64,000 nt of DNA from CACIAM-69d sp001698445 (GTDB lineage Bacteria; Cyanobacteriota; Cyanobacteriia; CACIAM-69d), in NCBI RefSeq assembly GCF_043235035.1, contig NZ_JAZAQF010000001.1, forward strand, positions 1-64,000, written 5' to 3'. Positions 42,963 through 50,713 of this stretch are shown piece after piece. The position numbers and the translations under genes were made by a program. Numbering within the stretch: the stretch's first letter is position 1; the number at the start of each line of letters is the position of its first letter. The notes beneath the pieces were generated by a model, which saw only the letters and a program-made list of their open reading frames with translations, had not been told where the DNA came from and searched no databases.

Positions 42963-44645
42963 ATGCAATTTTCTCCTCTCCAAGTGGCGGACTTCTACCC
43001 GGTCAGTGACTCGGTGCAGGGTAAAACGATTCCCCTGACCTATCACCAAAATCTGGTGGCCCTGGCAGATGGTCAAAATCATATTTTGGAGCTAATTGCC
43101 CAGAGCCAACCCTTAGAAACCGTTCTGACGGAGTTGGCTTTACTCATTGAAGCCCACACATCCTGTCAAACTTTTTGCGCTTTCTTATTACTAGAAGCAG
43201 AAACCCAACGATTACGCCATGGGGCAGCACCTAGCCTGCCGTCCGACTACAACCAATGTATTGATGGCATCCCGATCGGGCCCGTGGTGGGATCTTGCGG
43301 CACGGCTGCCTATCACAAAGCTTCTGTGATTGCTGAAGATATTGCGACCGATCCATTGTGGACTGAATTTCGGGATTTGGCGATCGGCTTTGGCCTGCGG
43401 GCTTGTTGGTCCACGCCCATTTTGTCCTGTGAAGGTCAAGTGTTGGGAACCTTTGCCATGTATAACCCCTTTCCCCACCGCCCCCATCCCCACGATCGCA
43501 AATTGCTGATTAAGGCGACCTATTTGGCCCGTGTGGCGATCGAACGACACCAAACCGAAAAGGCCCTGCAAGCGGCGAATGAAGATTTGGAGCGACAGGT
43601 CACCAAACGCACTCAAGATTTGCAATTGGTTGTGACCCGTTTGCAGCGAGAAATGCAGGAACGGGAACGCGCCGAAGATCAATTGCGCCAACGGACGATC
43701 GAACTGGAAGCCACCTTGGATGAGCTGAAAAAAGCCCAGCTTTGGATGGTGCAAAGCGAGAAAATGTCTTCCTTAGGCCAGTTGGTGGCCGGTATGGCCC
43801 ATGAAATTAATAATCCGGTGAATTTTATCCATGGCAACCTCAAACATGTGCAAAGTCATGTGGAGTTGCTGTTAGGTTGGACAGAAAAGATGCGAGCTTG
43901 GGCCCAATCTAGTCCTTGTTCCAACCGTCCTGAATTAGTGCAAATGATCACTGATTTAGATGCAGAATCAGATTTTGAATTTATTCAGGACGATTTGCCT
44001 AAAATCCTATCTTCCATGAATTTAGGAACCGAGCGAATTCGCCAAATTATCCTTTCTTTGCGCAACTTTTCGCGAATGGATGAAGCTTGTTATAAACCGG
44101 TCAACATCCATGAAGGTATTGACAGCACCTTGGCGATTTTGCAACATCGGATGAAGGCTGCACCTGACCACCCGGAAATTCAGGTGAAGTGTGACTATGG
44201 CGATTTACCGGCAGTAGAATGCTATGCCAGCAATTTAAATCAGGTCTTTATGAATTTGATTGCCAATGCGATCGAGGCAATTACTGAAAAATATCAGACT
44301 GATCCGCTGGGCGCTACGAACCCTGATTCATCAGCTAGGGGGCAATTTACTAGGGAGCAATTTAAGGGTTGTATTGAAATTCAAACGCGCCTTTTGCGGG
44401 GCGATCGGGTGCAAATTCAAATTACCGATAATGGGGTGGGGATGCCGGACAGCATCCAATCACAAATTTTTAATCCCTTTTTCACGACGAAGCCAGTTGG
44501 CAAAGGCACGGGGCTGGGAATGTCGATTAGCTATCAAATTGTGACGGAGCAACACCAGGGCCAGCTTCGGTTTAGCTCTGTGCCGGGTGCAGGATCGACG
44601 TTTACGATCGTGATGCCCCTGAAGCAAGAAGGGCAATCTACTTAG
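42963..44645 (+). CDS. GAF-domain sensor histidine kinase
   Basis: A 560-residue cytoplasmic histidine kinase. Residues about 60-200 form a GAF domain (from LIEAHTSCQTFCAFLLLE through GTFAMYNPFPHRPHPHDRK). A long coiled coil (205-265) leads to the H-box GMAHEINNPVNFIHGNL and an ATPase domain with NQVFMNLIANAIEAI, DNGVGMPDSI and GTGLGMSISYQI. The kinase core closely resembles that of the H-NOX-associated kinase at 33203-34780, suggesting a shared ancestor with different sensor modules. Ligand of the GAF domain is unknown; no bilin-binding Cys-His pair stands out. An in-frame GTG at 42954 is an alternative start. No response regulator is adjacent. Confidence 0.88.
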   Translation: MQFSPLQVADFYPVSDSVQGKTIPLTYHQNLVALADGQNHILELIAQSQPLETVLTELALLIEAHTSCQTFCAFLLLEAETQRLRHGAAPSLPSDYNQCIDGIPIGPVVGSCGTAAYHKASVIAEDIATDPLWTEFRDLAIGFGLRACWSTPILSCEGQVLGTFAMYNPFPHRPHPHDRKLLIKATYLARVAIERHQTEKALQAANEDLERQVTKRTQDLQLVVTRLQREMQERERAEDQLRQRTIELEATLDELKKAQLWMVQSEKMSSLGQLVAGMAHEINNPVNFIHGNLKHVQSHVELLLGWTEKMRAWAQSSPCSNRPELVQMITDLDAESDFEFIQDDLPKILSSMNLGTERIRQIILSLRNFSRMDEACYKPVNIHEGIDSTLAILQHRMKAAPDHPEIQVKCDYGDLPAVECYASNLNQVFMNLIANAIEAITEKYQTDPLGATNPDSSARGQFTREQFKGCIEIQTRLLRGDRVQIQITDNGVGMPDSIQSQIFNPFFTTKPVGKGTGLGMSISYQIVTEQHQGQLRFSSVPGAGSTFTIVMPLKQEGQST

Positions 44646-44743
44646 CCCCGAGCGTCAGTCAAGATGGCCAGGGCAGGACGCAGAAGTTAGGGTTACAATA
44701 GGAATCTCACCCAAGATCGACGCGCTCTCCAGCCCACTGCGCC

Positions 44744-44989
44744 ATGCCTGAGCCTGCTCCTTCAGCCATTCATTCCTTCATTCAGCGGTGGCAAGCGTCA
44801 AGCGGCAATGAGCGGGGCAATTATCAGCTTTTTTTGAGTGAATGGTGTGACTTGTTGGGGGTGGCGCGGCCCGATCCGAAGGGGGCGATCGCACGTCCAA
44901 GTCTTGCGGATTCACCCAACTGTTGCTCAGCGATTCTACTGGCTCTCGTCATGAGGATGATCACAGGACTGAGTGCATTGTCTGCCTGA
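44744..44989 (+). pseudogene. N-terminal fragment of a type IIG-like restriction-modification protein
   Basis: The first about 46 codons (MPEPAPSAIHSFIQRWQASS, then GNERGNYQLFLSEWCDLLGV and ARPDP) match the typical opening of large class I SAM-dependent DNA methyltransferase/type IIG enzymes of the MmeI-like kind, in which an RW..S...ER.NYQLFL..LC..L.V..P pattern starts the protein. After that the frame loses any resemblance and stops at codon 82. The intact protein would be about 900 or more residues. A matching C-terminal fragment in the same orientation lies at about 46896-47141, beyond the integron cassettes. The last HIP1 site before the cassette block is at about 44886. Confidence 0.65.
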
Positions 44990-45039
44990 TCTCTGTCGGT
45001 TGCCGATGGCTATCACTGCAAGGGTCTCGCAGCGCAGCG

Positions 45040-45124
45040 GCATAACGTTCGCAATCACCGGACGACAATAGTTTTTGTTAGAACCAGAAACCTTCAAAGT
45101 TCCGGTGCATTGCGGTTGTTAGGC
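45040..45124 (-). repeat. Integron attC recombination site 1
   Basis: Read on the minus strand: R'' is GCCTAAC (45118-45124), L'' CGCAATGCACCGG, then a variable loop, L' CCGGTGATTGCG, and R' GTTATGC (45040-45046). L'' and L' pair exactly except for one extra G in L'', the extrahelical base that directs integrase to the bottom strand. It lies directly after the stop of the methyltransferase gene, where a cassette attC should be. Cassette cut point: between 45046 and 45045. Confidence 0.93.
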
Positions 45125-45148
45125 GGTGGTTGAAGACTTTTAAACCCG

Positions 45149-45847
45149 TTATGGTCGAATTGCATACCAAGCATGTATAAACAGAGTCTGCATGAATAGC
45201 ACTGGACTATCAAATCCGCTGGATGCAATAATTGCCGAGACTTCATGAGATGGTAACACCGCCGCATCCCGACCATGAGAATCGAGAAAGTCTTTGATTG
45301 TCTGCTCAGGATATTCGGCATACTGCAACATCCGAGTCCAAACCTCACGCAAGCTTTGATAGGACGAAGTGGACATATCAGACGCTAAATCCGCACTAAC
45401 TAAATATCCTTGAGGGCGAAGTCGTGCCGCAATTTGACCGAAAAAGTTGCGCCTCTCCTCTTGCTTCATAAAGAAGTGCGAAACCAATAGGCAAGTTGCC
45501 GCATCAAACGGCTCCGAAACAGATAATGAATCTAGATAACCTTCATGCCAAGTGCAACGCGATGCAATTCCACTTGCTTCGGCTTTCTGACGGCAAATTT
45601 CAAGCATTGCGGGGGCAGGTTCAACCGCTGTAAATTGCCACTGGGGAAATTCACGGGCGAGATAAATCAATTCCAAGCCAGTACCAACACCGATACAAAG
45701 AATCCGCGCATTGAGCGGAAGATCGGCAAGAACCAGGCGGGTCAATAAATGAAGTGTGTCGCGCAATGGGGCCAGTTTAGCAAATCTTTCGTCATAGGTA
45801 GCGGCGCGTTCTTCGTCGAAGACTACAGCTTGTTCTTGGTTTTGCAT
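45149..45847 (-). CDS. Cassette-borne class I SAM-dependent methyltransferase
   Basis: A 232-residue methyltransferase carried in an integron cassette (45046-45924). SAM-binding motif I is ILCIGVGTGLELIYLA, followed by FTAVEPAPAMLEIC and later YLVSADLASDM. The architecture resembles small-molecule or CmoA-like methyltransferases, but the substrate is unknown. The frame remains open upstream through the neighbouring attC site; the ATG at 45847 is the first one inside the cassette and gives a normal start (MQNQEQAVVFDEERAATYDERF split here as two motifs). Base use differs from the neighbourhood: there is no CGATCG core in the gene, whereas flanking genes have several per kilobase. It probably has no promoter of its own. 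Confidence 0.88.
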   Translation of the reverse strand: MQNQEQAVVFDEERAATYDERFAKLAPLRDTLHLLTRLVLADLPLNARILCIGVGTGLELIYLAREFPQWQFTAVEPAPAMLEICRQKAEASGIASRCTWHEGYLDSLSVSEPFDAATCLLVSHFFMKQEERRNFFGQIAARLRPQGYLVSADLASDMSTSSYQSLREVWTRMLQYAEYPEQTIKDFLDSHGRDAAVLPSHEVSAIIASSGFDSPVLFMQTLFIHAWYAIRP

Positions 45848-45918
45848 GTAGAGAATAAATAACTTTGTTATCTGTATTTTACAAGGATCAAAATCTTGAC
45901 TTAGAGGAATGCTGTTCA

Positions 45919-46005
45919 GCCTAACGTTCCTGCTCACCGGACGCAGATAACCTTTGCATCACAACGATAGCTTAGATTCGTTCCGGTGCAGCAGGGTTGT
46001 TCGGC
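45919..46005 (-). repeat. Integron attC recombination site 2
   Basis: Read on the minus strand: R'' GCCGAAC (45999-46005), L'' CCTGCTGCACCGG, a loop, L' CCGGTGAGCAGG, and R' GTTAGGC (45919-45925), a perfect GTTRRRY core. The two L boxes pair exactly apart from a single extra G in L'', at the same place as in attC 1. It follows the stop of the acetyltransferase gene by about 20 bases. Cassette cut point: between 45925 and 45924. Confidence 0.94.
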
Positions 46006-46026
46006 GGCTGTTGATTGACTAGAAGT

Positions 46027-46542
46027 TCACTTTGTTTCAGCATGTAAGATGAGTTCCATCAGATGCTCATCATAAAATTGACCTTGATTAGAAAAAGCTT
46101 CATGTTCTGTCCCGTAAATGCAAAACCCCAGCGATTTGTAAAGTTGGATAGCAGCGTCTTGGGCTGTGACGACCGTGAGATGTATTCTACGCAAGCTATT
46201 ATCTTGTTGAGCACGTCCAAGGACTTCAGTTGCCAGTGCTCGTGCTACACCACGCCGCCGAAATTCAGGTCTAACATAGAGTCCAGCGATCAAGCCACGA
46301 TGCTTTTCATTCGCTTCTTCAAAACGTGAAAAGCGTATGGTGCCAACAAGAATTTCATCGGAAAAAGCTCCAAGAATATATGTATCTTCAGATTCTTGGA
46401 GACGTGAAGCCACTGCTTCAAGTGCGAGCTTTTCTTCTTTTTCGGCTGGAGTGCCGAACGCAGGTGGTTGCTCACGCAATGCAGCTAAACGGAGTACTCG
46501 ATATTCTTTTACGTCTGCGGGCGTGAGTGTTCGTATTGTCAT
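46027..46542 (-). CDS. Cassette-borne GNAT acetyltransferase
   Basis: A 171-residue GCN5-related N-acetyltransferase in an integron cassette (45925-46593). The acetyl-CoA-binding motif A is LYVRPEFRRRGVARAL (R/Q-x-x-G-x-G/A form), preceded by GTIRFSRFEE and followed by the Val/Thr-rich strand HLTVVTAQDAAIQLYKSLGF. GNAT genes are among the most common cassette contents; targets include antibiotics, amino acids and proteins, and none can be named here. The cassette start TTCGGC matches the reverse complement of its own attC R'' box, as expected for a genuine cassette. As in its neighbour, no CGATCG core is present. Confidence 0.9.
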   Translation of the reverse strand: MTIRTLTPADVKEYRVLRLAALREQPPAFGTPAEKEEKLALEAVASRLQESEDTYILGAFSDEILVGTIRFSRFEEANEKHRGLIAGLYVRPEFRRRGVARALATEVLGRAQQDNSLRRIHLTVVTAQDAAIQLYKSLGFCIYGTEHEAFSNQGQFYDEHLMELILHAETK

Positions 46543-46587
46543 GCTCTGCCTTAATTTATATCAAACACGACAATGCTGAGCGTAGCA

Positions 46588-46720
46588 GCCGAACTATTTA
46601 TTAGACCGCAGGTACAGGATAACTCTCCTCAGCAGAGTGTTATCAAGCAGTTGCGGTCTAGCTCCGGTACTAAGAGTATTATCCCGCAGTTGCAAGATAA
46701 TACCCCCCCTTATAGGACTT
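46588..46720. repeat. Cassette-boundary core and array of inverted GAGTRTTATC-like motifs
   Basis: The core GTTCGGC (minus, 46588-46594) marks the right end of the acetyltransferase cassette. To its right, TAGACCGCA (46602-46610) pairs with TGCGGTCTA (46652-46660), enclosing GATAACTCT (46618-46626) paired with AGAGTGTTATC (46634-46644). A third and fourth copy, GTATTATC (46676-46683) and GATAATAC (46696-46703), form another inverted pair. These could be attI-like integrase-binding sites or an unrelated palindromic element that served as an insertion site. Confidence 0.55.
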
Positions 46721-46895
46721 TTACCGCAACGATCGCCCCAGAAACACCACAGCCCTAATCCAACGGCGCGATCGCCCGTTTCACCAGGTTCTCAGCCGTC
46801 AGACCATTCAGACCCATCAGTTGGCCAGCGGTAGCCGTCGTTTCGCCGCGCTTCCAGGCAAACACATCGCGCGGAGCCGTGCTGCGCAGGACGAT

Positions 46896-47141
46896 CGCCC
46901 CTTGCCCCTGCCCAAGGAATTCAAAGAGCGCGTCGCCGCCGTCCGCGATCTGGTTCGCACCGAAGGGGGCGAATGGACAATCGATCGCGCCACCAGCCGA
47001 TTCAGCGGCAAAAACACCAAAGCCAAAGCAAAGAACATCAGACAGGCGATCGAAGCTCTCGAAGGCGCGGGGCTGCTGCTGTCCTACGAAGACAACGGCG
47101 AACAACGCTGGTATGATGCCAGCCTCCAGGCGATCGCCTAG
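46896..47141 (+). pseudogene. C-terminal fragment of a type IIG-like restriction-modification protein
   Basis: The last about 80 codons of an open frame (from RPLPLPKEFKERVAAVRDLV to the stop at 47141, with GEWTIDRATSRFSGKN and IRQAIEALEGAGLLLSYE) resemble the C-terminal winged-helix-like end found in MmeI/type IIG-like methyltransferases, which closes with a short helical domain and an aromatic WYDA. There is no proper start or catalytic domain. It lies in the same orientation as the N-terminal fragment at 44744, so the two may be the ends of one gene whose middle was lost when the cassettes arrived. CGATCG sites reappear here. On the opposite strand a frame ends TAENLVKRAIAPLD; it is not recognised. 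Confidence 0.55.
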
Positions 47142-47194
47142 CAATTAGCGATCATCTTCAGCTCAAGATTTTTCGCGCTGCTCGATCGACCGTA

Positions 47195-49696
47195 CTAGGA
47201 GCGGGCCAGTAAATTGAACGGGCGATCGCTCTCTTGCAGGTTAGATTCCAAATCCGCAATTAGGCGAGGATCGTGCTGCTCCAGCAGTTGGGTGGCGGCA
47301 CTGGCCTGAAGCGGCTGGGCCAGCCAATAGCCCTGAATGTAGGTGCAACCCAGGTTGGCCAGCCAGACCAGTTGCTCAGCGGTTTCCACCCCCTCAGCGA
47401 TCGTGTCCATGCCCAACTGTTCCGCCAGAGTGATGATGGCGCGGACGATCGCTTGGGTGTTGTCGCGCCCGCCCAGTTGGGAAATGAAAGACTGATCGAT
47501 TTTGAGCACATCCAACGGGAACCGATGCAAATAGCTGAGGGAAGAGTAGCCCGTGCCAAAGTCATCGAGACAAAGGACGATCTGGCGCGATCGCAGCTCA
47601 TACATGGTGGCGGCTGCCAGATCGGAATTGTCGGCGATGGTGGTTTCCGTCAGCTCCAGCTTCAGGGTTCCGGGGTTGATGTTGGTGCGATTCAAAACCT
47701 GATCAATTTGCTCCATCAGGTCAAGGCGAGAAAATTGCTTGGCGGAAAGGTTGACGGCAATTTGCAGATGCCCAAATTGTGGGAAAAGTTGTTGCCACTC
47801 CCGAAGCTGATAGCAGGCGCGATAGAGCGTCCACAGGCCGAGGGTGACAATCAGGCCCGTTTCTTCGGCGATCGCAATGAACCGATCGGGGGAAATGGGC
47901 CCCAATTCCGGGTGATGCCAGCGCAACAGGGCTTCAAAACACTGAATTTCACCCGTGCGGGCCTCGGCGATCGGTTGATAACGCAAGCTGAAGGGCATGG
48001 GCACTTCCGGGTGGCCGGCTCGATCAATGCCCATGTCCTCAATTTGAGCGATCGCCCGGCGCAGGTCATGCTCTAGGCGCAGGGTGGTGAGCACCTGTTG
48101 GTGAACAGCCCGATCGAACACCTCATGGCGCGATCGCATGGCCTTGGCCCGGCGCATGAAAATATCCGCATCCCGCAACAGCAGCTCCGCACAGTCATAT
48201 TCCCGAGATCCCAGGGCAATGCCAATGCTGACGCTGGTGAAAATTTCTTGGCTGCCCAAGGTCACCGGCCGCGCCAAAGAACGATGGATCGATTCGGCCA
48301 CCTGTTCCGCCTGGGCCCGAGTGGTCACGTCTTGCAGCAAAATGGCAAATTCATCGCCATCCAACCGGGCGATCGAGTCGGTGGGCCGCAAGCAGCGCCG
48401 CAATCGGTGGGCGATCGCCACCAAGAGTTCATCCCCCGCTTGATGGCCCAGGCTGTCGTTGATCACCTTGAAGCGATCGATATCCACAAACAGGATCGCA
48501 AAGCCCCCCTGCTCGGTTGCTTGCATCAGGCGGATGGTTTTAGCCAACTCCTCCATCAAAAAGGTGCGGTTGGGCAACCCGGTGAGCCGATCGTGCAGGG
48601 CGTTGTAGCGCAATTGCGATTCGGCCCGTTCCCGCTCCTGAATTTCCTGTTGCAGTTGTTGCACCGCCGCCCGCAGCTTCAGGGTGCGCTGTTCCACCAG
48701 GCTTTCAATTTGCATGTTGAAACTGGCCAGCTTCACATCGCTTTGGTGGCGCAAGATGGTGCAGCCAATGCCCGCGGCCGCCAACCGCAGCAGGTTGCAT
48801 TCCGCATCCGTCCAGAGCCGATCGGTTCGGCAGCGATCGAACCCCAAGAACCCCCAAAATTCCCCTTGCAAAATCATGGGCAACATCAAAACCCCATGAA
48901 CCGTCTGCCCATGCCAAAAGCTGCGATAGGCATGGTTGGCGGGCAAATCTTGCAGCCGGAAATTCAACACCCGATCGGTGCTGAGGTATTCATACCAACT
49001 GGGGTCTAAATCTTTGTAGGCAATGTTTTGCAGCTCCAAATGCTCCATTTGCAGCGTCAGCCCGGCGCGAGTCCATTCCCAACGCTGGCTGGTGAGCAGC
49101 TCGCCCGTGACCGGGTGGGGATGGTTCCGAAACACATAGGCTCGATCGGCCTGGGTCATGCTGCCCAGCATCTGTAGGGTTTGGGTAATGGCACGATCGC
49201 CATCGGGCAACAACATCAAGCAGCGCATGGCTTCCCCCACCGCCAGCGCCGTCGCATCCCGCTGTTCCAAGTCCTGTTCCGCCAGGCGCAATGCCTTGGC
49301 CAAGGTAGGTTCCAACCGTTCGTCTAGCCCCTCAATCAACAGCAGGGGTTCCCCATGATCCGGCAAAGTCAACCGCGAACAAAGACAGGGCAGCGACACC
49401 AACTCCCCTTGGCGATAAAACGTCCAATGTTCTGTCCAGGTCTGCCGCTTGCTCAGAGCTTGCTGAATTCGCTCTAGGCGCATCCGCACTTGCTCGTGGC
49501 GGCCATGCTGGGCATGTTTCACCCAAGCCCGCAGGCTTGATCGGCTCCAGAGTTCGCTCCCCGATCGATTGGCCCAATGGAGCCGCATAGCGGACAGATC
49601 AATCACCCAAATGGGCGAAGTCAGTTGATCCAGTAGTTGCAGGGGGGGCGGAGTCAAGATTGAACTAGTGCGAAGGGGATTAAACGCTTCCGTCAT
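47195..49696 (-). CDS. GGDEF-EAL cyclic-di-GMP enzyme with PAS- and GAF-like sensor region
   Basis: An 833-residue cytoplasmic protein. Residues about 20-110 look like a PAS domain and 145-330 like a GAF domain (DRAYVFRNHPHPVTGELL through GFLGFDRCRTDRLW). A coiled coil leads to a GGDEF domain whose signature reads RLDGDEFAI, a change at the first glycine that is common in composite proteins and leaves cyclase activity uncertain. The EAL domain has CFEALLRWHHPELG, LELTETTIADN, LDDFGTGYSSLSYL and EGVETAEQ, so the phosphodiesterase site looks complete. It therefore probably degrades cyclic-di-GMP in response to a signal. Last in a stretch with no partner genes. Confidence 0.93.
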   Translation of the reverse strand: MTEAFNPLRTSSILTPPPLQLLDQLTSPIWVIDLSAMRLHWANRSGSELWSRSSLRAWVKHAQHGRHEQVRMRLERIQQALSKRQTWTEHWTFYRQGELVSLPCLCSRLTLPDHGEPLLLIEGLDERLEPTLAKALRLAEQDLEQRDATALAVGEAMRCLMLLPDGDRAITQTLQMLGSMTQADRAYVFRNHPHPVTGELLTSQRWEWTRAGLTLQMEHLELQNIAYKDLDPSWYEYLSTDRVLNFRLQDLPANHAYRSFWHGQTVHGVLMLPMILQGEFWGFLGFDRCRTDRLWTDAECNLLRLAAAGIGCTILRHQSDVKLASFNMQIESLVEQRTLKLRAAVQQLQQEIQERERAESQLRYNALHDRLTGLPNRTFLMEELAKTIRLMQATEQGGFAILFVDIDRFKVINDSLGHQAGDELLVAIAHRLRRCLRPTDSIARLDGDEFAILLQDVTTRAQAEQVAESIHRSLARPVTLGSQEIFTSVSIGIALGSREYDCAELLLRDADIFMRRAKAMRSRHEVFDRAVHQQVLTTLRLEHDLRRAIAQIEDMGIDRAGHPEVPMPFSLRYQPIAEARTGEIQCFEALLRWHHPELGPISPDRFIAIAEETGLIVTLGLWTLYRACYQLREWQQLFPQFGHLQIAVNLSAKQFSRLDLMEQIDQVLNRTNINPGTLKLELTETTIADNSDLAAATMYELRSRQIVLCLDDFGTGYSSLSYLHRFPLDVLKIDQSFISQLGGRDNTQAIVRAIITLAEQLGMDTIAEGVETAEQLVWLANLGCTYIQGYWLAQPLQASAATQLLEQHDPRLIADLESNLQESDRPFNLLARS

Positions 49697-50713
49697 GGAT
49701 CCGCAAAGATAGTGAGCTAGGAGACGTAGACCAACCTAGAGACCCTGATCACCTTCAAGACCGGTAGCGGGGCGATTGAGTCTAATCCCTATCCCCACAC
49801 CAAACAGCAGGCTATCCGCCCTTTGTGGGTGGGCCGCAGATCCAGATTCCACAGCCAACTTTGGGTCAGGGGGTTCAGACCTGTCCAAATCCTAGCCAAC
49901 CGATTCGACAAAATACGGAAAAGTACGGAGATAGCCCAAGAAATCTTGGGAAAACTGCCGAAATCAACAGCGATCAACCGCAGGGGCGCGTCCGAAACTT
50001 CACGGAGCGAGTCGTTCCGATGAGATCCACAGGAAAGAGGTGTACCTTCAGCAAGATGTAGATGGGCAACAGTAGAACAGGTTCGCGTTGCTAGCAACGG
50101 CTTCAGCCTTAGCGCGTTGCTGTTTTATCTTTAGCCGATCGATCTGCCATTTGTCGATTGCTTTTGAGGATGAACGGGGGTTCCCCTCTATCCTGTCAAG
50201 GGAGCTTCTGCGGCTGTGTGATCGGCTGCCAAATTTCTTGTGATCTTTTTGAGCATGGGGATTGATCTGAGGTTGGCCAATGCCTGAGCAGAAGCCAAAA
50301 CTATCTCTTTGGTCGGTTATGGCGATCCATCTCCGCACCAGCCCCGATCGATGCTAATTCGGTATTGATTGGGTGCGCTGAATTTCGTGAAATTTTTCAG
50401 GATTCTTGTCGCAAAATTCATCTGAATTGAGTGGAACGATTGGGGGATCGAGTTGAAGTCTTTCAGCAGCCGAATGGCGATCGCGTCCGATTCAGTCCAA
50501 AAGATGAGCCATCAACCGTTAGCCCCCAAAAGCTGGCGGCTAGCCAAGCGCAACACTCAATCCAAAAGCTAGCCCAATTTCCAACCCCGAATTGGCCTCA
50601 AAACAAAGCTCCAAATTCAACTCAGCAATTAGCCTGGAAATCAACCCAGCAATCAACCCAGCAATCAACCCAGCAATCAACCCAGCAGTCAAACTCATCA
50701 ACAACCCGAACTC
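49697..50713. other. 1-kb gene-free region between the GGDEF-EAL and mutS genes
   Basis: No gene is supported. Short plus-strand frames around 49823-50061 have no recognisable content. At 50087-50098 there is a perfect palindrome GTTGCTAGCAAC, and AGCAACG (50093-50099) can pair with CGTTGCT (50115-50121), followed by GTTTT, a weak plus-strand terminator; it hints that something short on the plus strand may be transcribed from 49700-50100. A four-unit tandem repeat is at 50639-50686. Confidence 0.45.
50639..50686. repeat. 12-base tandem repeat, four exact units
   Basis: AATCAACCCAGC is repeated four times head to tail, followed by a degenerate AGTCAAACTCAT. It lies just past the 3' end of mutS. 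The size would allow slippage. Confidence 0.88.

Noticed and set aside
45848..45937. Upstream extension of the cassette methyltransferase by 30 codons
   Set aside because: The extension reads through the neighbouring attC core; the ATG at 45847 lies inside the cassette and starts the recognisable protein.
46755..47144. 130-codon minus-strand frame over the C-terminal type IIG fragment
   Set aside because: Only the end (TAENLVKRAIAPLD) looks protein-like and no family could be named; the plus-strand frame has the better resemblance. It remains possible that the last 40 codons are a remnant of another gene.
50087..50121. Terminator or small RNA between the GGDEF-EAL and mutS genes
   Set aside because: The stem is short, the T-run is weak and no upstream plus-strand gene is supported; noted only in the intergenic entry.
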